From the NCBI GenBank assembly GCA_021791995.1, contig JAJYVN010000030.1, forward strand, positions 1 to 16,731: a stretch of 16,731 nucleotides of DNA, read 5' to 3'. A program made the position numbers and the translations under genes. The stretch comes from Bacillota bacterium. GTDB taxonomy: Bacteria; Bacillota; Sulfobacillia; RBS10-35; JAJYVN01. Below the pieces are notes generated by a model, which saw only the letters and a list, made by a program, of their open reading frames with translations, did no database searches and had not been told where the DNA came from. Shown in pieces: positions 6,442 to 13,431 of this stretch; positions within the stretch are counted from its first letter, which is position 1; the number at the start of each line of letters is the position of its first letter.

Positions 6442-6564
6442 GTGAACGGGACGGAGCGAGATAAGGCCTGGTGGAGCGGGTCGCGCCTCTTTGTGGACCT
6501 CTGCTGGATCTGGCTCATCGGGGCGGGTGCCGCCTTTGTCGTGCGGATCCTTGTCAGGCGGTAG
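6442..6564 (+). CDS. 40-residue single-pass membrane micro-protein
   Basis: GTG 6442 is preceded by AAGGGAGGA, one of the strongest ribosome-binding sites in the window, with a 6-base spacer, and starts 14 bases after the NRAMP stop. The product begins MNGTERDKAWWSGSR and continues LFVDLCWIWLIGAGAAFVVR, ending ILVRR. It therefore has a polar N-terminus, one hydrophobic helix of about 20 residues (about 16-36) rich in aromatic and small residues, and a basic C-terminal anchor. This follows the positive-inside rule with the C-terminus in the cytoplasm. I recognise no family. Its placement suggests a small partner or modulator of the NRAMP transporter, as known for other small membrane proteins next to transporters. 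Existence rests on the ribosome-binding site and composition. Confidence 0.65.
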   Translation: MNGTERDKAWWSGSRLFVDLCWIWLIGAGAAFVVRILVRR

Positions 6565-6577
6565 TATGGTAACCATA
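6565..6577. repeat. Dyad upstream of the CCA-adding enzyme gene
   Basis: TATGGT-A-ACCATA is a perfect 6-1-6 inverted repeat that starts right after the micro-ORF stop and lies 23 bases before the cca start. It could be a regulatory site or part of a promoter (TATGGT as a weak -10), but no matching -35 is visible. Confidence 0.35.
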
Positions 6578-6600
6578 GGATGCGGGCGGGAGGCGGACGC

Positions 6601-8010
6601 ATGCCCTTCACAGTCTCCGATCTTGCGCGAGAAATCGCACAGCGCCTCAGGGCCGCGGGGCAGCGCGTCTACCTCGTCGGTGGAGCCGTGCGTGATCAGG
6701 CCTTGGGTCGGACACCCACGGATTTCGATCTGGCCACCGATGCTCTGCCGACGCGCGTGGTGCAGGTCCTATCCAATGGATGGAACGGTCCGCGGCCTGT
6801 GGTGGAGGACGAGGCATTCGGCCGCGTCCTCGTCGGTGACGTGGATGTGCTGACGTTGCGGAGAGAAGCCGAATACCACGATCGGCGACGACCGAGCCGC
6901 GTTATTTTCACCAAGAGCATCCGGGCGGACCTGGACCGACGGGACTTCACCATCAACGCCATGGCGGTGAACCTGGCGGATGGCGCCCTGATTGATCCCC
7001 ACGGGGGGATGCGGGACCTCAAGTGGGGCCTTCTGCGCTCGGTCGGTTCGGCGGAACGTCGGTTGGGGGAGGATGCCCTGCGTGTTTTGCGGGCCGTGCG
7101 GTTACGCGCAGAGCTCGGTTTTAGTTACCACCCGCATCTCGCCTCTGCCCTGGCATCGCCCTCCGCCGCAGAGTGTCTACGAACCCTTTCCGAAGAACGG
7201 GTGCGGGACGAGCTTTCGCGCACACTCCTCTCCGTGGGCGTGCTCCAGGGCCTTGAGGATCTGCGTCGCTTTGGGCTTGTATCGACCATTCTCCCGGAGT
7301 GTCTGCCGATGGTGGGTTGCCTTCAACGCAATCCCATGCATCGCTGGGATGTGTGGGGACACACACTTCGCGTCACCCAAGCGATCTCCCCCGAATTGCG
7401 CCTGCGTTGGGCGGCCCTGTTGCACGATGTGGGCAAGCCCGCTACGTGCGCGGTCGGAGCCGATGGGGTTACCCACTTCTACGGTCATGAGCGCCTGGGG
7501 GAGGAGATGGAGCGGCACATCCTGCGTCGACTGCGCTATCCCGACGCCCTCGTCCGCCAGGTCGCGGCCTTGGTGCGTCATCACATGTTCCACTACGGAC
7601 CTGAGACAAGGATCGGATCGGCCCGCCGTCTGGTGCTGGCTCTGGGGCAGGATGGCGTGCGCGACCTCTTGGAACTTCGCCGAGCCGACCGCCAGGCTTC
7701 CGCCTGGGGGTTCGGGGTGGGACCGGAGGGGGAACGGCTGCTGGCCCACCTTGCGGCGATTGGTGACGAGCGCTTCACGCTCCCTGATCTGCAGGTGGAT
7801 GGCTATGACGTCATGCGCGAATTGGGCCTGTCAGCAGGACCCATGGTCGGGGAGACACTGCATGCCATGCACCAACTCGTCCTGGACGGACAACTGCCCA
7901 ACCGGAGGGAGGACCTTGTGAACTGGTTGCGTCGAAGGATGGCTAACGCGCCAGAAGCGCCTGCAGAGCCGGCCGATCATAGCCAACCACCACAGAACTC
8001 CCGTCGCTGA
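6601..8010 (+). CDS. cca: CCA-adding tRNA nucleotidyltransferase (class II, HD domain)
   Basis: The 469-residue protein has the class II nucleotidyltransferase head with YLVGGAVRDQALGR and the metal-binding DFD (D41, D43). It continues with DLDRRDFTINAMA (about 110-122), the nucleotide-recognition region EDALRVLRAVRLRAELGF, and an HD domain (LLHDVGKP, H275-D276, plus HFYGHERLGEEM). It should add or repair the 3'-CCA of tRNAs, or only part of it if the cell splits CCA and A addition between two enzymes; residues alone do not settle this. ATG 6601 is chosen because GGGAGG lies about 8 bases upstream; ATG 6580 would add seven residues through that ribosome-binding site. The last 68 bases overlap the convergent Spx/ArsC-like gene. 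The final about 25 residues are alanine/proline-rich and probably disordered. Confidence 0.93.
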   Translation: MPFTVSDLAREIAQRLRAAGQRVYLVGGAVRDQALGRTPTDFDLATDALPTRVVQVLSNGWNGPRPVVEDEAFGRVLVGDVDVLTLRREAEYHDRRRPSRVIFTKSIRADLDRRDFTINAMAVNLADGALIDPHGGMRDLKWGLLRSVGSAERRLGEDALRVLRAVRLRAELGFSYHPHLASALASPSAAECLRTLSEERVRDELSRTLLSVGVLQGLEDLRRFGLVSTILPECLPMVGCLQRNPMHRWDVWGHTLRVTQAISPELRLRWAALLHDVGKPATCAVGADGVTHFYGHERLGEEMERHILRRLRYPDALVRQVAALVRHHMFHYGPETRIGSARRLVLALGQDGVRDLLELRRADRQASAWGFGVGPEGERLLAHLAAIGDERFTLPDLQVDGYDVMRELGLSAGPMVGETLHAMHQLVLDGQLPNRREDLVNWLRRRMANAPEAPAEPADHSQPPQNSRR

Positions 8011-8302
8011 TGATGGGCCGCCGCAAAAGGTTCGGCTCGCGTGCCAGAAGGTCCAATAGTTCTTCTTCCGCGAACTCCCGTCCCGCCAGCCCGAGTTCGC
8101 GGAAGCGGACACTGCGTTGGGAGAGAAAGGCCCTGGCTCCATGCGGATGCATGGACGCGAGTTCCGCCAATTCGGTGCGCGTCGGCGGGTCTTTGCGGAT
8201 GTGGCGCTCCTGGAAGGCTGCGCCGGAGCGGAGGAGATCCGTCTTGGCTTTGGCACAGGAGGTGCACCGCGGGTAGAGAAACGCGATAATCGGTCCCTTC
8301 AT
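7943..8302 (-). CDS. Spx/ArsC-like thioredoxin-fold protein
   Basis: This 119-residue protein has the thioredoxin-like ArsC/Spx fold. The N-terminal strand IIAFLYPRCTSCAKAK carries a CxxC pair (C13, C16), a central HPHGARAFLSQRSVRFRELG region follows, and the conserved cis-proline motif LRRPIISDG sits near the C-terminus. Members act as arsenate-reductase-like enzymes or, as Spx, as redox-sensing partners of RNA polymerase. The CxxC pair is as in Spx, whereas classical arsenate reductases of this family rely on a single N-terminal cysteine, so calling it arsenate reductase is unsafe. ATG 8302 is preceded by GGGGGGG with an 8-base spacer. It is divergent from the dihydrolipoamide dehydrogenase gene (66-bp gap) and overlaps the 3' end of cca by 68 bases. 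Family likely, precise role unknown. Confidence 0.85.
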   Translation of the reverse strand: MKGPIIAFLYPRCTSCAKAKTDLLRSGAAFQERHIRKDPPTRTELAELASMHPHGARAFLSQRSVRFRELGLAGREFAEEELLDLLAREPNLLRRPIISDGSSVVVGYDRPALQALLAR

Positions 8303-8322
8303 GAGTGTTGCCCCCCCGATTC

Positions 8323-8331
8323 ATCATAGCA
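8323..8331 (-). promoter_or_regulatory. Possible extended -10 element for the Spx/ArsC-like gene
   Basis: On the minus strand TGC-TATGAT matches an extended -10 (TGnTATAAT with one mismatch). It lies 20 bases before the start codon, so the transcript would have a very short leader with the ribosome-binding site near its 5' end. No good -35 is visible, as is common for extended -10 promoters. This is a weak call. Confidence 0.35.
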
Positions 8332-8368
8332 CGGGGGCCGTATCGCAAGGAGACGAGGGGGGATATGC

Positions 8369-9748
8369 GTGGCTGAGGATGCCGTTGTGATCGGTGGTGG
8401 ACCGGCGGGGTATGCGACCGCATTGCACTTGGCGCACCGAGGGGTTTCTGTAACGATGGTGACCGATGAGCCTCCGGGGGGGACCTGCCTGCACCGCGGG
8501 TGTGTCCCGAGCAAGACGCTGCTTGAGGCAGCGAAATGGCTGCAACTGGCCGGGCACGCCTCCGAGTTGGGGCTTCACGTCGAAGGTTCGGTAGTCGTCG
8601 ATCTGCCTGCCCTGCAGGCTCGCAAACGGCGCATTGTGGCGACCCTCTCGAGCGGGCTCCGGCAACTGCTGACCTCGGCGGGTGTGTCGGTTGTCGCCGG
8701 ACAGGGATCACTTCTCCCCGGCGATGCATTGCGTGTGCGGGTCCGCGGAGCGGAACCGGGCGACATCGAGACGGAGGCCGTCGTGCTGGCTCTGGGATCG
8801 CGCCCCGCATCCCTCCCCGTTCCAGGGGCCAATCTTCCCGGGGTCCTCACAAGCGACCAACTGCTCGACCTGGAAGAGGTGCCGCACCGTCTGTGCATCG
8901 TGGGTGGGGGTGCACTTGGCTGTGAATTCGCCTCCGCGTTCAGCGCCTTCGGATCGGAGGTGACCGTGTTGGAGGCTCTGCCGCACCTTCTTCCGACGGC
9001 GGATGAGGAGGTGTCGCGACGCCTGGAGGCATCGTTTCGTCGGCAGGGGCTGATCCTGAAGACGGGCGTGGGTGTGCGCGACATTGTTTCCGGTTTGTGC
9101 GTGCGGACCGCCGATGGTGCAGAGGTGGCGGCGGACACCATTCTGGTCGCGACGGGACGCTGGCCGCGCACGGAGGGTGCGGGCCTTTCGGAGGTGGGGA
9201 TCAACTGCGGCTCTCGCGGAGAGATTGTGGTCGACGCTCAATTTCGCACGACGCGTCCGGGCGTCTGGGCGGTGGGGGACGCCATCGGTGGGCCGATGCT
9301 GGCCCATGCGGGATTCGCTCAGGCGGCCGTTGTCGCGGCGCATGTCGCCGGGCAGGACCCGCCGGTCCTCGGACCCATCCCGCATCCGGTCTTCTGCGAA
9401 CCGGAGGTGGCGTGGGTGGGGCAAACCGCGCAGCAGGCGCCGGAGGCACGGGTGGTGCGCATTCCCTACGCAGCCCTTGGCAGGGCGCGAGCGATCGGGG
9501 ACATCGATGGCTTCTGCAAAGTCTTGGCGGGAGAGGATGGCAGGATCCTCGGCGTCCACTACGTCGGCCCTGGTGCGACAGAACTCGTCGGTATGGGAGC
9601 ACTGGCCCTGGCCCAGGGTATGGGCGTTCAGGCCTTGGAATCCGTGGTGCTGCCACACCCCACGATCAGTGAGGGACTGGGCGAAGCGGCGCTGGCGTTA
9701 ATTGGTCGCCCATTGCATGTTCCGGCTCTGCGGCCGGGGGGCCGTTGA
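8369..9748 (+). CDS. lpdA: Dihydrolipoamide dehydrogenase-like flavin disulfide reductase
   Basis: The 459-residue protein has the full layout of group I pyridine nucleotide-disulfide oxidoreductases. It has an FAD-binding GGGPAG (9-14), the redox-active GGTCLHRGCVPSK (C40, C45), an NAD-binding GGGALGCEF, VWAVGDAIGG for the FAD ribityl side, and the dimer-interface HPTISEGLGEAA with the catalytic His-Glu pair (H430, E435). C-x4-C plus HPT-SE is the signature of dihydrolipoamide dehydrogenase rather than mercuric or glutathione reductase. It reoxidises dihydrolipoyl groups with NAD. No E1, E2 or glycine-cleavage genes flank it, so its partner complex is elsewhere or it serves another thiol. 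GTG 8369 is used because ATG 8365 runs into a stop after three codons; AGGGGGGAT lies upstream. Its stop codon overlaps the -35 box of the downstream regulator promoter. Confidence 0.9.
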   Translation: MAEDAVVIGGGPAGYATALHLAHRGVSVTMVTDEPPGGTCLHRGCVPSKTLLEAAKWLQLAGHASELGLHVEGSVVVDLPALQARKRRIVATLSSGLRQLLTSAGVSVVAGQGSLLPGDALRVRVRGAEPGDIETEAVVLALGSRPASLPVPGANLPGVLTSDQLLDLEEVPHRLCIVGGGALGCEFASAFSAFGSEVTVLEALPHLLPTADEEVSRRLEASFRRQGLILKTGVGVRDIVSGLCVRTADGAEVAADTILVATGRWPRTEGAGLSEVGINCGSRGEIVVDAQFRTTRPGVWAVGDAIGGPMLAHAGFAQAAVVAAHVAGQDPPVLGPIPHPVFCEPEVAWVGQTAQQAPEARVVRIPYAALGRARAIGDIDGFCKVLAGEDGRILGVHYVGPGATELVGMGALALAQGMGVQALESVVLPHPTISEGLGEAALALIGRPLHVPALRPGGR

Positions 9749-9772
9749 CAGAAGTCTGTTTGTGTTTAAAAT
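9745..9772 (+). promoter_or_regulatory. Sigma-A type promoter of the perR-like operon
   Basis: TTGACA (9745-9750, a perfect -35 consensus) is followed by a 16-base spacer and TAAAAT (9767-9772, five of six -10 bases). Transcription should start near 9779, giving a leader of about 50 bases. The -35 box overlaps the stop codon of the preceding gene (TGA 9746-9748), so the regulator has its own promoter with almost no intergenic space. It is the clearest promoter in the window. Confidence 0.8.
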
Positions 9773-9780
9773 GATTTCAG
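9766..9780 (+). promoter_or_regulatory. Candidate PerR/Fur-type operator over the -10 and start site
   Basis: TTAAAAT-G-ATTTCAG is a 7-1-7 arrangement with five of seven paired positions. It matches 10 of 14 positions of the PerR-box consensus as I recall it (TTATAAT-N-ATTATAA). It overlaps the -10 box and the predicted start site of the PerR-like gene, the usual place for autorepression. The right half is weak. Confidence 0.45.
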
Positions 9781-9827
9781 ATTCGCCTCTGTTGTAGATC
9801 ACAATTAGCTACTCTTGGGAGGCAGTC

Positions 9828-10280
9828 ATGCACACTGTCGAGGAGCTGATCGATCGCGTGCGGCAGCGCGGGGGAAAGGTGACGCCCCAGCGCGTTCTCA
9901 TCTATCAAGCGCTTTTGGGCGACGTGACCCATCCCACCGCCGAGCAACTCCACCAGCGGTTGTGTGGCCTTCTGCCACACCTCTCGCTCACCACTGTCTA
10001 CGCGGTCCTAAACGATTTGGTGGATGCGGGTGAGTTGCGGCGCTTTGAAACGGGTGATGGGCAGATTCACTACGACCCGGATACGGAGCCACATGCGGAA
10101 CTGGTGTGCCTTCGGTGCAAGCGCATCCAGGATGCCCCTCCTCCCCTTGGGCGATCCCCTTTGCCCGAGGTGGTGGGTGGATTTCGCGTGCTGATGCGCA
10201 CGGAGCTACTCCACGGGATGTGCCCGGAGTGTCAAAAAGAGTTGGCGGCCGCCGCACATGCGGAGCACGATGCCGGCTAG
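9828..10280 (+). CDS. perR: Fur-family regulator, PerR-like
   Basis: The 150-residue protein has a winged-helix DNA-binding domain (recognition region LSLTTVYAVLNDLVDAG, about 52-68) and a dimerisation domain. Two structural-zinc pairs are present: C94-C97 (CLRC) and C132-C135 (CPEC). Aligned with Bacillus PerR, the regulatory-site ligands H37, D85, H91, H93 and D104 correspond to H35, D83, H89, E91 and D102. Aspartate rather than glutamate at the last position is the PerR-like state, but His93 is replaced by glutamate. It should repress DNA in a metal-dependent and perhaps peroxide-sensitive way. ATG 9828 follows GGGAGG with a good spacer. A strong promoter with a PerR-like box lies upstream, and the downstream gene is a metal exporter, so iron or manganese/oxidative stress control is likely. 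Confidence 0.88.
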   Translation: MHTVEELIDRVRQRGGKVTPQRVLIYQALLGDVTHPTAEQLHQRLCGLLPHLSLTTVYAVLNDLVDAGELRRFETGDGQIHYDPDTEPHAELVCLRCKRIQDAPPPLGRSPLPEVVGGFRVLMRTELLHGMCPECQKELAAAAHAEHDAG

Positions 10281-10282
10281 TC

Positions 10283-10290
10283 GGGAGGGG
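10283..10290 (+). promoter_or_regulatory. Ribosome-binding site fixing the TTG start of the metal exporter
   Basis: GGGAGGGG starts 2 bases after the regulator stop and ends 7 bases before TTG 10298. ATG 10291 directly behind it is too close and its frame stops after 20 codons. Confidence 0.65.
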
Positions 10291-10297
10291 ATGGGCG

Positions 10298-10825
10298 TTG
10301 TCCAATACGCAGGGGCTGGAAAGGGCCGAAGGGGTCACATCGCGTGGGGATAGTCACTCCTTTATCCTTCAGGTGGTTCAACCGGGGCTGGCCGGTCTCA
10401 TGGACGGATCGGTATCCACGTTAGCGCCGCTGTTCGCAACCGCGTTTGCGACTGGTAAGCCGCACACGGCGTTTCTGGTGGGCTTGGCGGCGGCGGTTGG
10501 GGCAGGCATCAGCATGGCTTTTTCGGAGGGACTCTCCGATGACGGCATACTCACGGGGCGCGGCAGTCCCTTTTGGCGCGGCGGGATCACCGGTCTCATG
10601 ACTATGCTGGGCGGGGTTGGGCATGCCCTGCCCTTTTTGATTGCTAATCTTCATGTAGCCTTGACGCTGGCCTACCTGGTGGTGGGCGTCGAACTGATTG
10701 CCATCGCATTGATTCGCAACCGCTATTTTGGCACGCGCATGTGGCTCTCCATGGTGCAGGTTGTCTTTGGTGGGGCCTTAGTCTTCGTGGCCGGTGTGTT
10801 CATTGGCACGCGTGGCGGTGGCTGA
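10298..10825 (+). CDS. VIT1/CCC1-type metal exporter (MbfA C-terminal domain)
   Basis: This 175-residue membrane protein corresponds to the VIT1-like transporter half of membrane-bound ferritin MbfA. Its N-terminus GLERAEGVTSRGDSHSFIL leads into VVQPGLAGLMDGSVSTLAPLF, followed by VGLAAAVGAGISMAFSEGLSDDG, GRGSPFWRGG, GGVGHALPFLI and VQVVFGGALVFVAGVFIG. About five hydrophobic helices are visible. MbfA proteins export iron out of the cytoplasm and are under Fur-family control. This copy lacks the N-terminal ferritin-like (EDExxH-type) domain, so it is a stand-alone transporter. The TTG 10298 start is supported by GGGAGGGG 7 bases upstream. It follows the PerR-like gene after 17 bases, implying co-transcription and a role in iron or manganese efflux. 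The metal is inferred from family. Confidence 0.87.
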   Translation: MSNTQGLERAEGVTSRGDSHSFILQVVQPGLAGLMDGSVSTLAPLFATAFATGKPHTAFLVGLAAAVGAGISMAFSEGLSDDGILTGRGSPFWRGGITGLMTMLGGVGHALPFLIANLHVALTLAYLVVGVELIAIALIRNRYFGTRMWLSMVQVVFGGALVFVAGVFIGTRGGG

Positions 10826-10851
10826 ACACGACGGGATCGGGGTGTCGACGC

Positions 10852-13419
10852 GTGAATCCTCTGGATGTGCCCCGTCGGCCGCTGCCCGAACAACCCGTTC
10901 CGCGCCCCGAGCATCCACGCCCCGACTTTCTGCGGGAGGATTGGCTCTGCCTCAACGGCTGGTGGGAGTTCGCCTTCGATCCGGAGGGGCTGGGTGTCGT
11001 CGCGGGGTGGAGCGATGGCTCGATTCCACTACCGGAGCGGATTCTTGTGCCCTTCCCCTGGGAAGCGCCGGCCGCATGGGGGGAAGCCGCGTACGCGGAT
11101 GATGCCCATTACTGGTCGCCGCGCGTCTACCGCGATTCGTCCGGGAGTGATCCTGCGGCACGCCGAGTGGCTCTCCGCCACGAGACGGGTTGGTATCGGC
11201 GTACATTTCAGGTTCCAGAGCACTGGCGTGAGCGTCGGATCTTTCTGATCATTGGGGCATCCGATTTCGAGACCGAGGTCTACTGCAATGGTAGCCTTGC
11301 GGTCACGCATCGAGGCGGGTACGACCCAATCTCTGCGGACCTCACCCCATACCTTGATGCCGCTCATGATGCCAACGTTCTGGTGGTGCGCGTGTACGAT
11401 CCCATGGACCACGGTGACCAGCCCGTTGGCAAGCAGTCCGGCTGGTATGAGCGGACCAGTGGTATCTGGCAGACGGTGTACCTTGAGGCCCGCCCAGAAG
11501 TGCACCTTGCGCGATTGCGGATCACTCCCGAGGTCTGCACGCACGGTGCGCGGATCGAGGTCGGGCTCAGCCCAGGGGACGGGGAGCATCTGGTGTGTGT
11601 GACGGCGCTCTCCCCCTCCGCTGAGGTCTTCTCCGCCGAGGTTCTCTGTCACGCCGGCGCGCAGGCCGAAGTGCGGCTACCCCTCGGGCCTGACCCGTTT
11701 CTGTGGTCCCCGGACTCCCCAGCGCTCTATCAATTGACGATCGCGGTCTCGAGTGGCGACCTTGTCTCCTCCTACTTCGGTTTGCGCGAAATCGCCCAAG
11801 GAACGCTGCCGGGGACGGACATTCCCTGCTTGACCCTCAACGGCATCCCCTTTTACCTGCGTGCGGCGTTGCACCAGTCCTTTCATCCGGCGGGGATCTA
11901 CAGTTACGTGACGGACCGCATTATTCGCGATGACCTTGAAACGGTGCGCGCAGTTGGGTTGAACGCCCTGCGCATCCACATCAAGATCGACGACCCGCGC
12001 CTTTACTATTGGGCGGATCGGTTGGGTGTTGCGCTCCTGTACGATCTGCCCAATCCGGGCCGACTCTCGCCCCTTGCGCACCAGTTGTGGGAAGAGACGT
12101 TTCGTGCGGCATTGGAGCGCGACCGTAACCATCCCAGCATCCTCCTGTGGGTGCTCTTCAACGAGACGTGGGGACTCGGGCCGGATTATGCGACCAACGC
12201 GGACACCCAGGCCTGGGTTGCGTCCATGGTGGACCTCTGCCATGCGCTGGACCCGAGTCGCCCGGTGGAGGACAATTCGGCCTGCCGCTTGGATCATGTG
12301 CAGACGGACATCAACTCCTGGCACTTCTACCTTCACGATCCCGAGCAGGCTCGGGTACACATCGCCGAGGTTCTCGAACGCACGCACCCGGGGTCCACCT
12401 GGAACTTTGTTCCGGGACGTTCGCAGCAGGACCAACCGCTCTGGAACAGTGAGTATGGGGGGATTGGCTGCCGCGACGGTGACCGAGACGTGTCGTGGAG
12501 TTTGCGCTGGTTGACCGCAGAACTCCGCCGACACGAGCGGATCACCGGATACGTCTACACCGAGCTGACCGATGTGGAATGGGAACACAATGGCCTTGTG
12601 CGTTACGATCGCGCACTCAAGCTGTTCCCATACGATCTCCGTGACGTCTTCGGCGCGAACACGGTCAGTTTGGATTGCCTGCCGATCTTGCACCGAGATC
12701 CCGGGGACCGTGTTTCTGTGCCGGTTCTTGCGAGTATTTTCGCCCCGCTCCCGAACCACCACGGTACCCTGCACTGGAGGCTTGTGCGCACTGACCGCCG
12801 CGGGGAGGCGGACGTGTGCCAACAAGGTCTGCGCGATGTGTGCTGGACCAATGGGAGAGTGAGCGAACTCGCAGTGCTGGAAGTTTCTTTGCCTGGAGCG
12901 GCTGCGTTGTGTCGGCTCGACGTTGAACTTCGCGATGCCGCCGGGCGGAGGGTAAGTGGCAATGGCGTGGACCTGATTACGGGGCATCTCCCGGGTCTTC
13001 CACCGATCCGGTCCAGCGGCTTTTCCCGGGTGCAGACCAACCGGGAGCAGTACTGGGTGGGGGAGGGGTCGGGTACCGTGACGTGTCGGCTCGAGCGTAC
13101 GGGAGACATCCTCTGCCTGGAGGCTGCGGCCGGTGTGTTCGGGCCTCGCCAGACAGATGCAGACCACACGCCATCGGAGATTGTGCTCCGTGTGGATGGA
13201 AAGCGCCTCGGTGCTTTTCACCTGCCGGACGCGCCCGCGGATGCCCGCGGCGTACTGTCCTACGCTAGTGGTATCCCGGGTGCCTACGGCTACCTTCTGC
13301 GTCTTCTGCTCCCGAGCACGGCAGCCCACTTCGACCTGGAAATCGCCGCGAGCTCTGGGGGGGTGGCCCTGTTTGGTGCCGGCGCCGGTCGCTATCCCGT
13401 CGGGCTGGAGGTTGTGTGA
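10852..13419 (+). CDS. Glycoside hydrolase family 2 (beta-glucuronidase/beta-galactosidase-like)
   Basis: The 855-residue protein has an N-terminal sugar-binding jelly roll (LNGWWEFAFDPEG through HETGWYRRTFQVP and SGIWQTVYLEA, about 25-220), an Ig-like domain (about 220-320), and a TIM barrel. The barrel holds the GH2 acid/base in LFNETWG (E438) and the nucleophile in WNSEYGGIG (E534). The last about 250 residues form extra beta-rich modules of unclear role. No signal peptide is seen, so the enzyme is probably cytoplasmic. GH2 enzymes remove terminal beta-linked galactose, glucuronate, mannose or similar residues; the exact sugar cannot be assigned here. GTG 10852 is the first usable start after the exporter stop (26-bp gap), with only a weak GGGG ribosome-binding site. 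It may share the regulator-exporter transcript, an unusual pairing. It ends 12 bases from the convergent MMPL gene. Confidence 0.9.
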   Translation: MNPLDVPRRPLPEQPVPRPEHPRPDFLREDWLCLNGWWEFAFDPEGLGVVAGWSDGSIPLPERILVPFPWEAPAAWGEAAYADDAHYWSPRVYRDSSGSDPAARRVALRHETGWYRRTFQVPEHWRERRIFLIIGASDFETEVYCNGSLAVTHRGGYDPISADLTPYLDAAHDANVLVVRVYDPMDHGDQPVGKQSGWYERTSGIWQTVYLEARPEVHLARLRITPEVCTHGARIEVGLSPGDGEHLVCVTALSPSAEVFSAEVLCHAGAQAEVRLPLGPDPFLWSPDSPALYQLTIAVSSGDLVSSYFGLREIAQGTLPGTDIPCLTLNGIPFYLRAALHQSFHPAGIYSYVTDRIIRDDLETVRAVGLNALRIHIKIDDPRLYYWADRLGVALLYDLPNPGRLSPLAHQLWEETFRAALERDRNHPSILLWVLFNETWGLGPDYATNADTQAWVASMVDLCHALDPSRPVEDNSACRLDHVQTDINSWHFYLHDPEQARVHIAEVLERTHPGSTWNFVPGRSQQDQPLWNSEYGGIGCRDGDRDVSWSLRWLTAELRRHERITGYVYTELTDVEWEHNGLVRYDRALKLFPYDLRDVFGANTVSLDCLPILHRDPGDRVSVPVLASIFAPLPNHHGTLHWRLVRTDRRGEADVCQQGLRDVCWTNGRVSELAVLEVSLPGAAALCRLDVELRDAAGRRVSGNGVDLITGHLPGLPPIRSSGFSRVQTNREQYWVGEGSGTVTCRLERTGDILCLEAAAGVFGPRQTDADHTPSEIVLRVDGKRLGAFHLPDAPADARGVLSYASGIPGAYGYLLRLLLPSTAAHFDLEIAASSGGVALFGAGAGRYPVGLEVV

Positions 13420-13431
13420 TCCCCTTACCAC

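Noticed and set aside
7943..8302. Calling the small redox protein an arsenate reductase (arsC)
   Set aside because: The CxxC pair is as in Spx, no ars genes are near, and family members have several roles.
8365..8376. ATG 8365 as a start for the dihydrolipoamide dehydrogenase
   Set aside because: It reads ATG-CGT-GGC-TGA and stops at once; GTG 8369 opens the right frame.
11677..13431. 584-codon open frame on the minus strand opposite the GH2 gene
   Set aside because: It is antisense to a clear GH2 catalytic domain with both active-site glutamates, has no recognisable motifs, and is the usual result of high-GC third positions.
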